64,000 nt of DNA from Gonocerus acuteangulatus (lineage: Eukaryota > Arthropoda > Insecta > Hemiptera > Coreidae), in contig OX328123.1 of the NCBI GenBank assembly GCA_946811695.1, positions 16,467,178-16,531,177 of the forward strand, written 5' to 3'. Below the pieces are notes generated by a model. That model worked only from the letters and a program-made list of their open reading frames with translations. It had not been told where the DNA came from and did not search any database. This document shows, in pieces, positions 43,855 through 55,684 of this stretch. Position numbers and translations under genes: made by a program. Within the stretch, counting starts at the first letter, position 1, and each line of letters starts with the position of its first letter.

Positions 43855-44720
43855 CGTAGATCTCGATAGGGACTGTATAGATTCGCCCCCTTACAGCAAC
43901 ATATACGTTTCACGCAGACCTTTCGTGCAATGCGGTCTTAACATAAAAGCTAACGTCAGGCGTGTTTTCGATTTGTTCCTTTAAAAGGGAGTAATTGGGT
44001 TATTATTCCATAACAAATATTAAAACACCTGATAACTGTTTATATTCCTTTATAAATGTCACTAATGATAAGACAGGAAACGCGCTATGATGACGCATAG
44101 TCGGACTCTTGTGAATACCGGTTGCCTAGCAATACAGGTTCTTTAGTAGATTAATATTTAGGTCAAGTATTGTATTCTTCAAAAATAACTACTAAATTGT
44201 AACGCTTCAATGATTATTCTCAGAGTATATTTTTGGGAGAAATTGTTACATTCTTTCTGTATATTTATTAAGATCATTTCTAAAAGAAAAACTAGAATTT
44301 GTCATTCTAACTTTAAATCAAGTGTCAAAATGTGTCGCACTCCACAGAACTCCAACATAGCACTAATGTTTTCAGACAGAAAGTTTGCGGGGCGTCCTGA
44401 ATCGGGGTTATTTTTAGTTATTTGTCTAGAACTTAGGAAGGAAAATATTTTTGTTGGGTGTGTTTGGCAATTCCCTTAAGCATATTGAACTTTGATATTA
44501 GCCAACGATAAGTGCAGAGCGGACGAATAAATGTTTTTTTTTTTTTTTCGTCTCTACTTTGTTGGTTTGAACTTGTGGGAAAAATAATGACTACAGCAAA
44601 CAGTAATTTCAAAATGTATATATTTTTTTACCAATATTTTTGAAATGAAAGTAATTTGATAAATTAGTAATCTGATTGCTTAAGCAACCATATTGCTTCT
44701 ACTTTGACGGCTCGACCAGT
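43690..44720. other. intergenic with a (TA)n tract
   Basis: A (TA)n tract lies at 43810-43852, followed by a unique-looking GC-balanced stretch (43855-43950). The 89-codon frame at 44210-44479 has no recognisable domain. Confidence 0.45.
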
Positions 44721-44822
44721 TTTCTCGAATTAACTTATTTTAGCGCGATGAAAAATGTCCACGTTTGAGACAACATAGATCACGCAAATTTAGGGGGTGA
44801 ACATTTTAACACACACACACAT

Positions 44823-44856
<34 letters not shown>
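44721..44856 (-). repeat. (CA)n-linked repeat, right member of the inverted pair
   Basis: Reverse-complement match of 39333-39448, ending in a (CA)n(TA)n tract (44809-44856). The 45 bp around TTTTAGCGCGATGAAAAATG are nearly identical between the two. Confidence 0.75.
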
Positions 44857-45189
44857 TTCAATTTATTGTATTTGCTTTTGAGTTACAACTCATAGCACTT
44901 ATATAATTCCGTTTGCTACTACGTTAGTAATATTAAATTATTCATAGGCGAGGTTAAAAAATAAAACACTTATATAAAACATTAACACAGTAAGTTCTTT
45001 ACTTAATATAATTATGTGAAAAAAAAATATAAATGAAGCAATTAAAATAAAATATATTTCTATTCTTAGCTCTTATTTAATTAAATAATATTTAATAGTA
45101 ATAGGTTTTTATTTATTATACTACAATTATTACTAAATTATTCTTTATTTACATTTTAATCGTTCAGTATTTCTGACCTTAGTTTTAAG

Positions 45190-45385
45190 ATCTTCAAAAT
45201 ATAGCTGGCAAATCTGATAAACGTTTCTTAGCTATTACTATTGAGAATTGCAAGAAATGTATTCTCTTCAGTGGGTGGAGTGGTAGGTGGGAATAATGTT
45301 TGTCGGATGTTGTTATAAGCAGGACAGTAGAGTAGGGTGTGGTATATGGTTTCTTCAGCTGTACTATTACATAGAGTACACAAGA
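45190..45385 (-). pseudogene. C-terminal fragment of a non-LTR retrotransposon
   Basis: The minus strand reads LCTLCNSTAEETIYHTLLYC, then PAYNNIRQTLFPPTTPPTEE and a stop. The C.C...H....C motif with the Y/R pattern is the post-RNase H end of several non-LTR clades. It is truncated by a (TA)n tract at 45387-45449. The sequence between 44857 and 45189 is AT-rich and probably its 3' tail. Confidence 0.7.

Positions 45386-45386
<1 letters not shown>

Positions 45387-45449
<63 letters not shown>
45387..45449. repeat. (TA)n microsatellite
   Basis: A pure TA tract, followed by AATGAAATTTGGTACTCAAA, which resembles the sequence after the (TA)n tract at 56517. Confidence 0.95.
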
Positions 45450-45455
<6 letters not shown>

Positions 45456-45879
45456 TTATCTGTAACGCTACTGGAGCCCAAACTCTGCTCCAAATTTAAT
45501 GAAATTTGGTACTCAAATATTTTGTGTAAAAAGAAAGTAAACTTCGTTTACCAGCAGTGTCCGCTTACCGGAATACCATTTTTTGTTTGCGAAAATGCGT
45601 AATTTGCGCTTCAAGGATTCCAGGTGTTTTTTTTTTGTTTTTTTTAATAATTTGAAGCGGGCAATCAAAGGAAACCAAAGTCATTACAGATTTTTGGGAA
45701 AAGTGAGAGTTTTCGGTACTTTGCGTTATGATTATTCCAAAATGGCGGATTGAGCTGAAATATTTTCAATTTGCTTTACATTAAACTAAACGTAGGCATG
45801 CGAAGTCGAGCTAGAGTTAGTGTTGAGAAATTATTAGAAAATCATATTTTATAAACAGACATAGCTGTTTTGAATGAAT

Positions 45880-46500
45880 GAAAAAATGAAAAAAAAAACT
45901 TTATTCTGGGACTTCGTCCCATAAGAATAAAAATAAGTACAAAATAAACAATAAATAAATTTAACCTAAAAATATAAATATGAATAAAGAAAAACAAAAG
46001 TATAAAAGAACAAAACAAAAATAGCAACTAATACAAATATTATATGTGAAGCCTTAAATAATAAAATGAAATATAAGTAAATATGTACATTCATTGGAAT
46101 GGGGCAATGATGATACAATGTTCAGAGGGGGATGGGAATAAAATTAAAGAGTTTAAATAAACAAATAAATATTAAAAAGTTTAATAAATATTAAAGGAAT
46201 GGGGGCTATAAAAAGATATAAACTAGGAAAATGCATAAACACGAGAAAAAAACAGCAATATAATTTACAAAGGTAATCAGGTCTTCCTGGTGGTGAAATT
46301 TTAAGAAGCGTCTTCCTGGGAGGATAGGAGAAAAGCAAAGAGGCGGGATTTAAAGACAGGTAAGGAAGGAGAGTGTCGAATGGAAAGAGGGATAGAGTTC
46401 CAGAAGGAGGAGGCTCGGGAGATGAAGGAACGGTCGAAGAAGGCTGTTTTATGAGTGGGAGGATAGAGATCGGAGGGACGGGAGATTTTGATATATGTTA
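45880..46500 (-). pseudogene. CR1-like retrotransposon 3' end
   Basis: From about 46495 the minus strand reads ISRPSDLYPPTHKTAFFDRS, then FISRASSFWNSIPLSIRHSP and SLPVFKSRLFAFLLSS. The F..R...WN.LP...R...S...FK..L pattern is the RT C-terminus of CR1/L2-type elements. The rest, down to an A/T-rich tail near 45880 with GGGACTTCGTCCC, is probable 3' UTR. All upstream domains are missing. Confidence 0.75.
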
Positions 46501-47108
46501 TCTAATGTTTTGAGATTTTGATATATTTTATCTAATGTTCCAAAAATAGTTGCGAATTGTTGAAATGTGGAAGACAGCGTGGATAGGTTACCGTATTTCT
46601 TACTACGGTTGTTCTTTGTACCAGTCAACGGCAGGCTTAAAAAGTTTTTAATTTATTCTTCCGGTGGTCGCGTCCACTGTTGGGACACGGGCAGTCGTGC
46701 GGCGCATTTAGTACGCCATCGTGTTTATTTTCGTGTTATTGTATTTTGATCGTCTATTTATTTATGATTTTTTTTTTACTGTTATATTTGTTATTTTAGT
46801 TAAGTCATTATTGTAGGCAGGTATATAAATGGTAATGTAAATAAGCTCATTTCATCTTTAAAACAAATTTATTGCACATAACTTCTTTTATTTAAAAAAA
46901 TATATTTTATTCACAATATGACTGAAAATTGTAATGTATGAACAGTAATGCCTGAAACAAACTTTAAAAAAAATTAACATTAAAATATATTTAAATAAAA
47001 CTAGAAATATACATGGTAATTAAATGCTAAGAATTTAATTCTTATGATCTATTCAGACAAATCAGTGTCCCTTTTTACATAATTTAGTTCAAATTGGTTC
47101 AAGCTTTA
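46501..47108. other. intergenic, no supported feature
   Basis: A GC-richer patch at 46560-46720 encodes a 60-codon frame with no recognisable domain. The rest is AT-rich. Confidence 0.4.
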
Positions 47109-47116
47109 CATGTTTT

Positions 47117-47841
47117 GGTAAATGTGAAGGAGCGCGGTCTCCACACCGATCCTTTTGAAATGTTGAACTATAACGTATTTTGATGCACTAAACACGAATC
47201 CGTTAAGAAAAAAGCTCGCTTTTCACTAGGAAAGAAGTTATTAAGCACTAAAGTTCACTGTTATGGAGGTTATAAAAGACGGGGTAACAGCGTATTTGTA
47301 AACACGCGCATGCGCAATAGTCCTTAATGACGAAGTGTAATTTAAATTTAGACTCACCTTGTGGTAGCTGGCTTGGTCGTAAACGTGCTATGCGTTTCCG
47401 CTCGCTCAAGAAGATATCAAAACCCCTAGCCAATCCAACTCGCTAAAATTAATAGAATTCTATTAATTTTAGCGAGTTGGATTGACTAGAGTTTTGATAT
47501 CTTCTTAAAATTAAAAAAAAATTAAAGAATGGTTTATTATTTAAAAAAAATATTTTTGAATAACTAACTGGAAATAAATTGATAAATAATTGATGGTAAA
47601 TTTCAATTAGACATCCTTATTACGAACTTTTCCATACCCGCGCATGCGCATGTTGACAAACATAGTGGGTTACATTACCTTTCAGGACCCGCACAACAGT
47701 GATCTTTAGTGTTTCATAACTTCTTTCCTAGTGAAAAGCGAGCTTTTTTTTTTAACGGATTCGTGTTTAGTGCATCAAAATACGTTAGAGTGCAACATTT
47801 CAAAAGGATCGGTGTGGAGACCGCGCTCCTTCACATTTACC
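47117..47841. mobile_element. 725-bp long-inverted-repeat element with 8-bp target duplication
   Basis: Ends GGTAAATGTGAAGGAGCGCG and its reverse complement continue as well-matched arms of about 200 bp that include TCGCTTTTCACTAGGAAAG and GCGCATGCGC. The duplication CATGTTTT flanks both sides (47109-47116 and 47842-47849). An 8-bp duplication fits hAT or Merlin, and GG...CC ends favour neither clearly. There is no transposase, and a near-perfect palindrome sits in the middle. Confidence 0.88.
47409..47506. repeat. 49-bp-arm near-perfect palindrome centred on GAATTC
   Basis: Arms run outward from GAATTC at 47455-47460 through AACTCGCTAAAATTAATA and AGATATC, with about three mismatches. It lies at the centre of the long-inverted-repeat element. 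Confidence 0.92.
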
Positions 47842-47849
47842 CATGTTTT

Positions 47850-48987
47850 TTATTTGTAAATTTATTAGATGTATTACTCTTACTGAATTACTGCCAAGAC
47901 TTTATTTTCACACTGATAGATAGAAAACAATCTTTATTTCGTTAATGCCAACATTTTGGCTTCACCCCAAGCATTACTCAGATCTATGGGAAGAGAAATG
48001 ACTTATAAGGCTGGCAATCGCATCATCCCCCAATCTCTATAGAAATCTAGTGACATCAACTACTTTAACCTAGAAACTAAATGAAATTAATCACTTTGTT
48101 AAAATTAAATCTTTATTGAAACTTGAACATGTACTTGTGAATTAAACATGAACTGAAAATATTGTTTGAGTTTCCACCAAAATTATTAAATCTCCCGTGG
48201 ACGCCAGACCTTCGAAATCCCTTGTTGTTAAGATGCGGTGACCTGTATTACTGAAATCACTGAGCCACTAGTAGTGTTCAACATTTGCCACTCAAATAAC
48301 AAGCACCTGAAGTAGCTAGATACACAATACACTAAACACACAAACTATATTAAATTACGAAAATAGAACCATAAGATGAAGACAATGTGGAAAACAAGGA
48401 AACTTCACTACAAAATCTGAATTTGATTCGAGCTTAGAGCCATTGTTGCCAACAAGGAAATAACCTTCTGAGAGAGCGTCCTTCCTCATAATATCATTTT
48501 ACAAGAGAAAACACAGATCTGCTTATGAATTCATGTCAGTACTTCCTCTGCGGGTAACTGGTGTCTGACATCACATCAAGTGAACGTTTGATATAATTAA
48601 CCTTCCAACAGGCGCGTTTGAGTACAGAGTACACCAGAATCCGTTTTCTGACTGTCTAACCTGTCAAAACTCCCGGATGCCCTGGTGGTCCGAGGAGTTC
48701 ATTCTCCAAATCCTATCTTAACTCCAAACACTACCCTTATGGAACGAATATGTAATAAGTAGGGAATAAATTAATTATATGCAAGAAATGAACATGTAAT
48801 ATGTAAGGAATATATGCATATTTAATATGTAAGGAATGATTATGTAATATTGTACTCGTACTATTGTGAAACTAGATGTATAGTTATACACAATTAATTT
48901 AAATTATTTTTGTATTCTTTTAATTAATTGCATAACCAGATGTATAGAAATAGTCCCACCTGTTTAATTAGATGTAAATATATAATA

Positions 48988-48993
<6 letters not shown>
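47850..48993. other. intergenic, no supported feature
   Basis: Mostly unique-looking sequence. ATATGTAAGGAAT-type words repeat loosely at 48750-48850. No domain is recognised. Confidence 0.45.

Positions 48994-49051
<58 letters not shown>
48994..49051. repeat. (TA)n microsatellite
   Basis: A pure TA tract of about 58 bp. Confidence 0.95.
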
Positions 49052-49052
<1 letters not shown>

Positions 49053-49054
<2 letters not shown>

Positions 49055-50494
49055 ATAACTGTTTCGGAAAAATCGTCTTAGCTGCGAATGCTCATAACAA
49101 TAAAAATACCAGCCTTCCCACCCTGACCCATTTTCCGCGAAAAACAGCATTGGGACACTGTACCTCTCGCACCCATAGATGTTAAATTTCAAGGATATTA
49201 ATTAATCGAGTATCTTATGAGTTTTTCATGTAGTAATACAGATAATTATTGCGTGAATTATTGCACCAATAAATTTCAACATTATATAAATTAAACAATA
49301 TTTCAAAATTGAAAGTACTTTTATCTCGAGGTCATTAAAGAAATATATAAAATAAATATTGATTAGGATACAATATTAAGATATATTTATATCTATTGAA
49401 TAAAAACGCTATTACTCAATGCCTCGTGGGTTTACCGATGTTACCAAAAAAGGCCTACCGGAAAGTTAATTTGTAGATATATTATTATATTAAAGGACAT
49501 TATTTCTGTTTTTATTAGCCGGGGATTATGTTAAATTTAATTTTTAGTATCCTAATTTATATATGTGATTTTATAATTTATTTTGTTCTTCGAAAAACTT
49601 TTTTTGGCACTTCCAGGAGGCCTAAGAAAAACGGGCACTGAATATTGCATTAATAGAATGTGATATCAATGAATTTTAAGTGGATGATAAGCATTGTCAA
49701 CCATTGTGTTTTGCAGGCATAAATAAATGAAGTTTGGCAGCCCACTACTTTTTTTTTAATTTTAAAAAGGTTTCTTCTTCTGGACGAGCAATAATTCGAA
49801 TAAATAAATTTGGTTTTCTTATTTTTAACAAGAAAAGCCTAAACCATACATATTAATTCTATTGTTTCTACCAATTTATTTTATAAGATTAAAAAAGTTA
49901 CAATGTAACCATTATATTCTAAGTTGTTATTCCATTACAATATTGTTTAATGTACATTCAATATAAATCTTTTGCCTAAATATTTGTATTTATGCTTTAC
50001 TTTTTTATATTTTAATTTATTTATTATTTACTTGATTTAATGCGAAATAACAAAGCTAAGGAAATAATATCTATTTATTTAAAAAACTCAACAGTAAAGT
50101 GATTTTATTACATATTTAGTAAAAAAGTAAGTATAAAAATAATAATAGAAAATACGGTCAAATAAAATGTTTTAAGTATTCACAGGAAAAAATAAAATTA
50201 ATTTAAAAATTATCGATGTAACATATTGAAAAAAAAAATATTCCTTTCATAATGAAAACATAGAATAATAAATACGTTCTTTAAAGATAACTATCATTAT
50301 GGTACAACCTTGGGAGTGATAATATGAGAACTTTATTTTCTATTCAGGAGCTGCTTAAAAAAATACCCACACACACACACACACACACTTGACTCATACA
50401 TACTAAAATACAGTTTTTGATTACAGAAATTTGACTAAATGTGGATTTTTAAACAAAATAGTTAAGACATCTTAATTATAAAATACCTTTTAAC
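49053..50494. other. AT-rich intergenic stretch
   Basis: No coding or repeat feature beyond a short (CA)n at about 50370-50388. Confidence 0.5.
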
Positions 50495-50496
50495 TA

Positions 50497-51044
50497 TCGG
50501 CTGTACCGTATGAAATGTCAGTTTTGTTTAGTTTGCGATTTAATCCTTTCCCTTTATTATTTCATCATTTACAAACATCATTGTTATTCATATAGAATTA
50601 AAGCTATTTTATTCCTATTATTTAATCAGTAACTTTCGTACTGTATTGTGAGAACGATCCTCTGAGAAAAAAAATAAAACTTAAATTATGACTTCAGCGG
50701 AAATCCTTATTATTTTTCGTTATGAATTTAAGCTCGGTCATAGCGCTGCTGAGGCGTGTATGAACATTAATACGGCTTTCGGGGAGGGAACGGTGAATGA
50801 ACGAACTGTTAACTGGTGGTTTTCCAGGTTTTGAAGTGGAAATTTTGACCTTGACAACAAGGAGCGAGGAAGGCTAGAAACCAAACTTGACAATGACCAC
50901 CTGAAAGAAAGGGTTGAAGCTTGTCCCTCAAAAAGCACTAGGGAATATGCCAAAGAACTCGGAGTAGGAGCCACGACAGTTTCAAGACATTTGAAGGAAA
51001 TCGGCCATAAGTCCAAAACTGACATTTCATACGGTACAGCCTGA
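50497..51044 (+). mobile_element. internally deleted mariner-type element, about 548 bp
   Basis: Inverted ends TC(A)GGCTGTACCG and ATGAAATGTCAGTTTTG pair 50497-50526 with 51014-51044, with TA on both sides (50495-50496 and 51045-51046). The interior keeps only the N-terminal part of a mariner transposase, so most of the gene including the catalytic domain was lost by internal deletion. It is a different mariner lineage from the 14.7-kb element. Confidence 0.83.
50687..51020 (+). pseudogene. mariner transposase DNA-binding domain remnant
   Basis: From ATG at 50687: MTSAEILIIFRYEFKLGHSA, AFGEGTVNERTVNWWFSRF, a stop (TGA) at about 50833, then SGNFDLDNKERGRLETKLD, LKERVEACPSKSTREYAKEL and VGATTVSRHLKEIGHKSKT, where it meets the right inverted repeat. 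Both helix-turn-helix motifs of the DNA-binding region are present. The catalytic DD34D domain is absent. Confidence 0.85.
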
Positions 51045-51047
51045 TAG

Positions 51048-51801
51048 AAGGTGTTTATTGATACGGGCCTTTTAAAAGTGTCACCCAAATATTATTTCAA
51101 CACGCCTTATATAAAATTCATATTTCGTTGATATTCATGAGTACTGTTTCTTTTTTTCTTTTTTTTTTTTTTTTTTTTTTTTTTACAACCCAAAGGGTCA
51201 TCAAACACAGTTATTTGGGCATCATTTGTTGGAGCTATTTAATTTTAACGTATCAGGGACCGAGATAACAGTAAGAGGGGCAGGCAGAATCCCCTCGGCG
51301 CACGGTGTCACGAGCAGTGTTCAAAAATAAGAAAAATGAAGTTTGAAAAAAACTTTTTGATGGTCAATATTAAAATTAGAGCCTTAGAACAGACAGAAAA
51401 CATCAAAATTAGAACATAAATACAAAGACTAAAAGCAAAGGATTAACTTGAATTGTTGATTGTAATGCAAATATTAAAACTGGCTCGGTTCGTAAATATT
51501 TGCTTTGGCTGTTCCAATCTTATTACTTGAACATTTTCATTCTTCTTTTAACATGTTCAAGTGTCAGTCCTGAGTGAATTTTTGAGTTACTAATATTGGC
51601 CAACAGTGCAAAAATGAGGAAGTTATGGTGTTTTAAATATTTAAGAAATTCTCATCATTTCTTCAACAATGAAAAGGATTTAAGAAAAAACATAAAATAA
51701 CGTTTTTTTCGTACTTTTACCATAAATAGTACATGGCTTCACGATTATTTTGGTACCTGGTTTACCTGCTTTTGGCTGCTTCTTACAGAGATATTGTGGT
51801 T
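51048..51801. other. intergenic with a T tract
   Basis: A T tract lies at 51147-51184. The patch CCCCTCGGCGCACGGTGTCA near 51293 is GC-richer. No feature is identified. Confidence 0.45.
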
Positions 51802-51870
51802 TTAGCACTTTCCTCCGAAGGAAAGTAGCTATTGAGTTCGGACTCATGACGGAATTTTTGAAAAATTTCT

Positions 51871-51965
<95 letters not shown>

Positions 51966-52880
51966 CTGTTAACACGATAGCGACCAGAGTTTTTGTTTCT
52001 TCGTCACGATGCTTGGTATATAGCATTCAATTAGCAAACGATTGAACGAGTTCGTGAACCACCAAAATCGGTCCACCGGAAGGGGGGCTTTACCCCGAAC
52101 CCAAAACACTAATTTGACCATTTCAGCCGTAATATTTGTTATATTTCAACGAAACTTGGTATTCGTACTGGTAATATAGAGAGAAAAGTGAAATATAAAA
52201 ATAAACTAAATCGGTTCATACGGAGGGGGGGTTTACTCCGGACCGACAATACCAATTCGCCACTACCAGCCATGATTTTAGGTGTCTTTCGACGAAACTC
52301 GGTATTCATAGTGGTAATCTACAGGTAAATATTTGTTGTAAAAATAAACTAAATCGGTTCATTAGGAGGGGGGTTTACTCCCGACCCAAATTACTAATAT
52401 ACTCATACTGGTCGTAATTTCTGCTGTATTGTAACGAAACGCGGTATACGTCGTGGGTAACTCATGAGAAAGAAGTGTTGTAAAAATGAGCTGAATTGGT
52501 CAATCGGAAAGGGGGGTTTACCTTGTAATATACTTCAATAGAAAAGCCAGCCAGACATAGGTTCACAAAGGCGCCGCAAGGAGCGCTAGAGGGACTGTAT
52601 CCGGTTCCTGCGTTAGATCAAAATACGATAATATGAGGATTTTGTATTTATTACGTAGTGTAGTAGGTACCATGTGTAAACATAACTCTGGAAGCAAATT
52701 AATAATTTATCAGTTACTCATTATAAAATTAAAAGAGAACTATTCATGTTTTTATTTTATTTATGTAGGATATTTTAAGCAAATTGTTCTGGAAAGCAGT
52801 CTACACTACCCAAATTCTGAGGAAAGTGCTTAGTTATGCAGCTCCTGCGTGACGGACTTTTTAGATTTCATAACCAATGA
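51802..52880 (-). mobile_element. non-autonomous Helitron/Helentron-like element, copy 2
   Basis: Inverted counterpart of 9138-10218 along its full length. On the minus strand the 5' side is near 52880, with AAAAAGTCCGTCACGCAGGAG. The 143-bp units follow, then an expanded TA/TG microsatellite (51873-51964), and the 3' hairpin and CTAA at 51802-51805. The microsatellite is much longer than in copy 1. Confidence 0.68.
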
Positions 52881-52889
52881 AATCTTTAC

Positions 52890-53770
52890 GACGTCTGGCG
52901 CAGTAATGAACCAAACACTAGATACGATGCTTTATTTGATAGAATCGTCCAAGAATATAATTTATCTGAATGTTAGGATAAAGTTAAGGAGAATATAAGA
53001 AAATTTATTGAGATCGTTTTGCCTAGATATTCAACAGAATTGGGACAGCTGTTACAGGTTTTCAGGGAAATTCGAAGCAAAATAGGAAGATTGGCTAAGT
53101 GCAAACATTAAACTTTCCGACGAAGATTTTAAAATATGTTGACGAGATAATAATCAACCAGGTCCTTCACGTGGAAGACCGCAAGTAAGTTTCGTGGAAG
53201 CATCATACTCTACATGAAAGAGACGAGTTGCGGACATAGTAACGAAGAAATATTCGGGCGAAATAGAGTTTTCCACTAAGCTTATTTCTGTGGACATTCC
53301 AAGGAGAAAATGGACTTATTAATCGATACGCCAAAGCTTTCTTTTGGTTCTACTAACGACGGTCAAACCGCCCGCATATTTTTTGGCAATCCAAAATTAA
53401 GCAGCGAAATTACTGGACTGTAGATAAAATTAATAATCAGTTAGGGCATTATTTTGAAAATGGTTTCTAGAGGTTAATCAAATAGTATGCCGAAATTAAC
53501 TGCATAAATTGGTGAGACTTATGAATTATATCTGAAGCATTATTCATGGTGTTATATCTGAAGCATTATTCATGGTGTTATATCTGAAGCATTATTCATG
53601 GTTTTATATCTGAAGCATTATTTATGGTGTTATATCTGAAGCATAATTCATGGTATTATATGCCAATGTTTTTCATGCACTACTTCTTGTATTGATACAA
53701 ATATGGATTTAATGAAAATGCTTCTCCTCCCATTAGATCCATATTTGTCAACTTTAAGTAAGATTGTCAC
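52890..53770 (+). pseudogene. decayed gene of an uncharacterised, repeat-associated arthropod family
   Basis: In a mostly single plus-strand frame with stops: NEPNTRYDALFDRIVQEYNL, then RKFIEIVLPRYSTELGQLLQ, PGPSRGRPQVSFVEASYS, PKLSFGSTNDGQTARIFFGN, SSEITGL and finally LMKMLLLPLDPYLSTLSK. GPSRGRPQ, GSxNDGxTAR and a DPYLSTLSK-type end recur in uncharacterised arthropod proteins linked to mobile elements. No function is known to me. A 26-bp minisatellite has grown within it. Confidence 0.55.
53529..53658. repeat. 26-bp tandem repeat, 5 copies, inside the pseudogene
   Basis: TATCTGAAGCATTATTCATG recurs at 53529, 53555, 53581, 53607 and 53633. The first copy overlaps the pseudogene's ETYELYLKHYSWCYI-like reading, so it probably arose by slippage there. 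Confidence 0.92.
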
Positions 53771-54787
53771 AATTTAAATTTAAATAAATAAGATTTAAGT
53801 AAAGTTAGTTCCACAATCGAAATCGAAATTGAAGCAAAAGTTTTATTATACTTAATGTTAAATAAAAATGATAGTATTTGTTTACAATGAAGCGATTCTG
53901 AGAAGGAATACGTTTTTTTATTAGTAAAATTTCTTTATATAATTTTTATAAGTTCACAAATAGCATATGTAAGTTCCCATATACATTTTATGTAAGTTCA
54001 TACAATAATAAATTATTTTCTTAAGCCAAAACTTCTTTTTTCTCTTATGTTCGAGTTTTTTAATAACAGAAAAAAATAATAACCCTAGTCTAAACAAAAA
54101 TACGATTTTTGATTTCTTACCCCATATACTCGTGACACTGTGCGGCGGCACAAGGACACTACTGAGTACTGTTTAAATCGTCGTCATCTCTTAAGCAGGT
54201 TAGAAGTTTATATTTTGTATTGAGAATTGCCATTTAAAACGAATAATTTTGGTAATTTCTTAGTGTAAGTCTTAACTTATTAGTTAGAGAGAACCCCTCT
54301 ATAGGCTTGTTTTGATTAAAAAATTATTCAAACAGCTAAAATTAATTTTTTTGAGAACATTGAATTTACACATGCTTATGTTTAGAGGTTGTTTTAATAA
54401 ATGCATAAAATTCAGTAGGCTTTTATTAGAAAAACAATTAACAATATATGAGTTAATAGTTTTATGTCCTATTTTATGATCTGATCACAGAAAAATAAAT
54501 TCGGGTGCTTATTTCAGGGGCTGAAAGAAGTTACAAAGATATAGGTTTAGTTTCTTATATAATGTAACAAGAAACTACTTAGGGAACATTTATGTATTTA
54601 TACATTACTTCATGCCCTGGCTGTGAGCCATTAGAGTATATCCGTTAAGCGTTTTTTTTTGTTTGTTTTTTTTTCATCGTATTTGCCCCTTGGAACCGAG
54701 AATGTTCATTCTGCAATGCGGTTCTGCTATGCGGGCAGAGCATCTGTAAAGCATGAAGGATTAGGTCTGAGTTTCTTTTATTCCTAA
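53771..54787. other. intergenic, no supported feature
   Basis: AT-rich sequence. AATGCGGTTCTGCTATGCGG at 54715 resembles AATGCAGTTGTGCTATGTGG at 61919, on the other side of the Helitron cluster. Confidence 0.45.
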
Positions 54788-55179
54788 CTAGCTGACCCGG
54801 CGAACTTCGTACCGCCTAACAGTCGATTTTTTTATTTAATACTTATTCTGCTATTCGGGACACCGGGTCAGCTATTAAGATAAAAAAAAAAGGAAGTTAA
54901 TAAGTCAATAATTACATTATGTCAAAAAATAAAAATTATAAAACACTTAAAATTCTTTTAATAGTCACTAAAAAATCACAATGAAAATTACAATTTTAGA
55001 TATCTTATTATGATACCTATTTATTATATTTAATTTTATTTTTACCTGGCGCGTAAACAAACAGAGCAGTTTGTTTTCCAGCACGGGAACAGGCAACATA
55101 AAATTGAACATGCGAGAATCATGGGTTTTCTAGATTAATACCACAAACACTTATAACTGCCCCTGGGATTTGTTTATAG

Positions 55180-55440
55180 TCAAATTGAGTTCATAGGTCC
55201 AATAGCAACACAGCTGCAGGCACTGTAATGAATTTGCATATCGTACCAGAAAGCAGCATGATTCAAACTTGCACCATTATTAGTCGAATATCGCGCTTCG
55301 CGGGTCTGTCTTAACCGAATTCTTTCACGTTCATTGCGATCTTCACGTTCCTGGGCAGTACGATTAGATTGATAATTAATTTGATTCGTTGGATTTCGGG
55401 TTCTTCTGCCTAAATTTGTCCGCCGCCTTATAGGAGGCAT
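55180..55440 (-). pseudogene. Helitron RepHel N-terminal fragment (copy A)
   Basis: The minus-strand ATG at 55440 opens MPPIRRRTNLGRRTRNPTN, then REDRNERERIRLRQTREARY and NHAAFWYDMQIHYS. The RRRTNLGRRTRN start and the AAF.YD..I.YS block are typical N-termini of Helitron rolling-circle replicase/helicases. Everything after about 85 residues is gone, including the HUH nuclease and helicase, so it cannot act. Confidence 0.78.
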
Positions 55441-55471
55441 ATTTAGCAAGTCACAAACACACAACACTTTA

Positions 55472-55684
55472 TTTATTTATTTAAATTTTAACGTCCATTT
55501 ATTATTAACTGCGAATTTTAGGACGGGTTATCTACAGGTTACCACCCTTTTCTAACCAGGATAGGGGTGATGCCTTTTCTTTTTTTCGAAAGAAAAGCCA
55601 CCACCCCTAGTGGGAATCGAACCCACGACCTTTGGCACGGAGTGTTAGGTGCTCACGCCTTAACCCTCACGGCCATCGGGTCTC
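55472..55684 (-). mobile_element. tRNA-derived SINE (family B) with 12-bp target duplication
   Basis: On the minus strand GGAGACCCGATGGCCGTGAG begins a tRNA-like head with box B GGTTCGATTCCCAC. An AAAT-type tail follows. The perfect duplication CACAACACTTTA flanks it (55460-55471 and 55685-55696). The Helitron copy at 59713 is empty at the corresponding place (about 60415), which dates the insertion after the two copies separated. Confidence 0.9.

Noticed and set aside
44210..44479. 89-codon frame
   Set aside because: No recognisable domain and no conserved start or splice context.
45287..45499. Frames encoding YIYIYI-type runs
   Set aside because: They are translations of (TA)n microsatellites, as are similar frames at 1605, 12035, 48968, 51844 and 56362.
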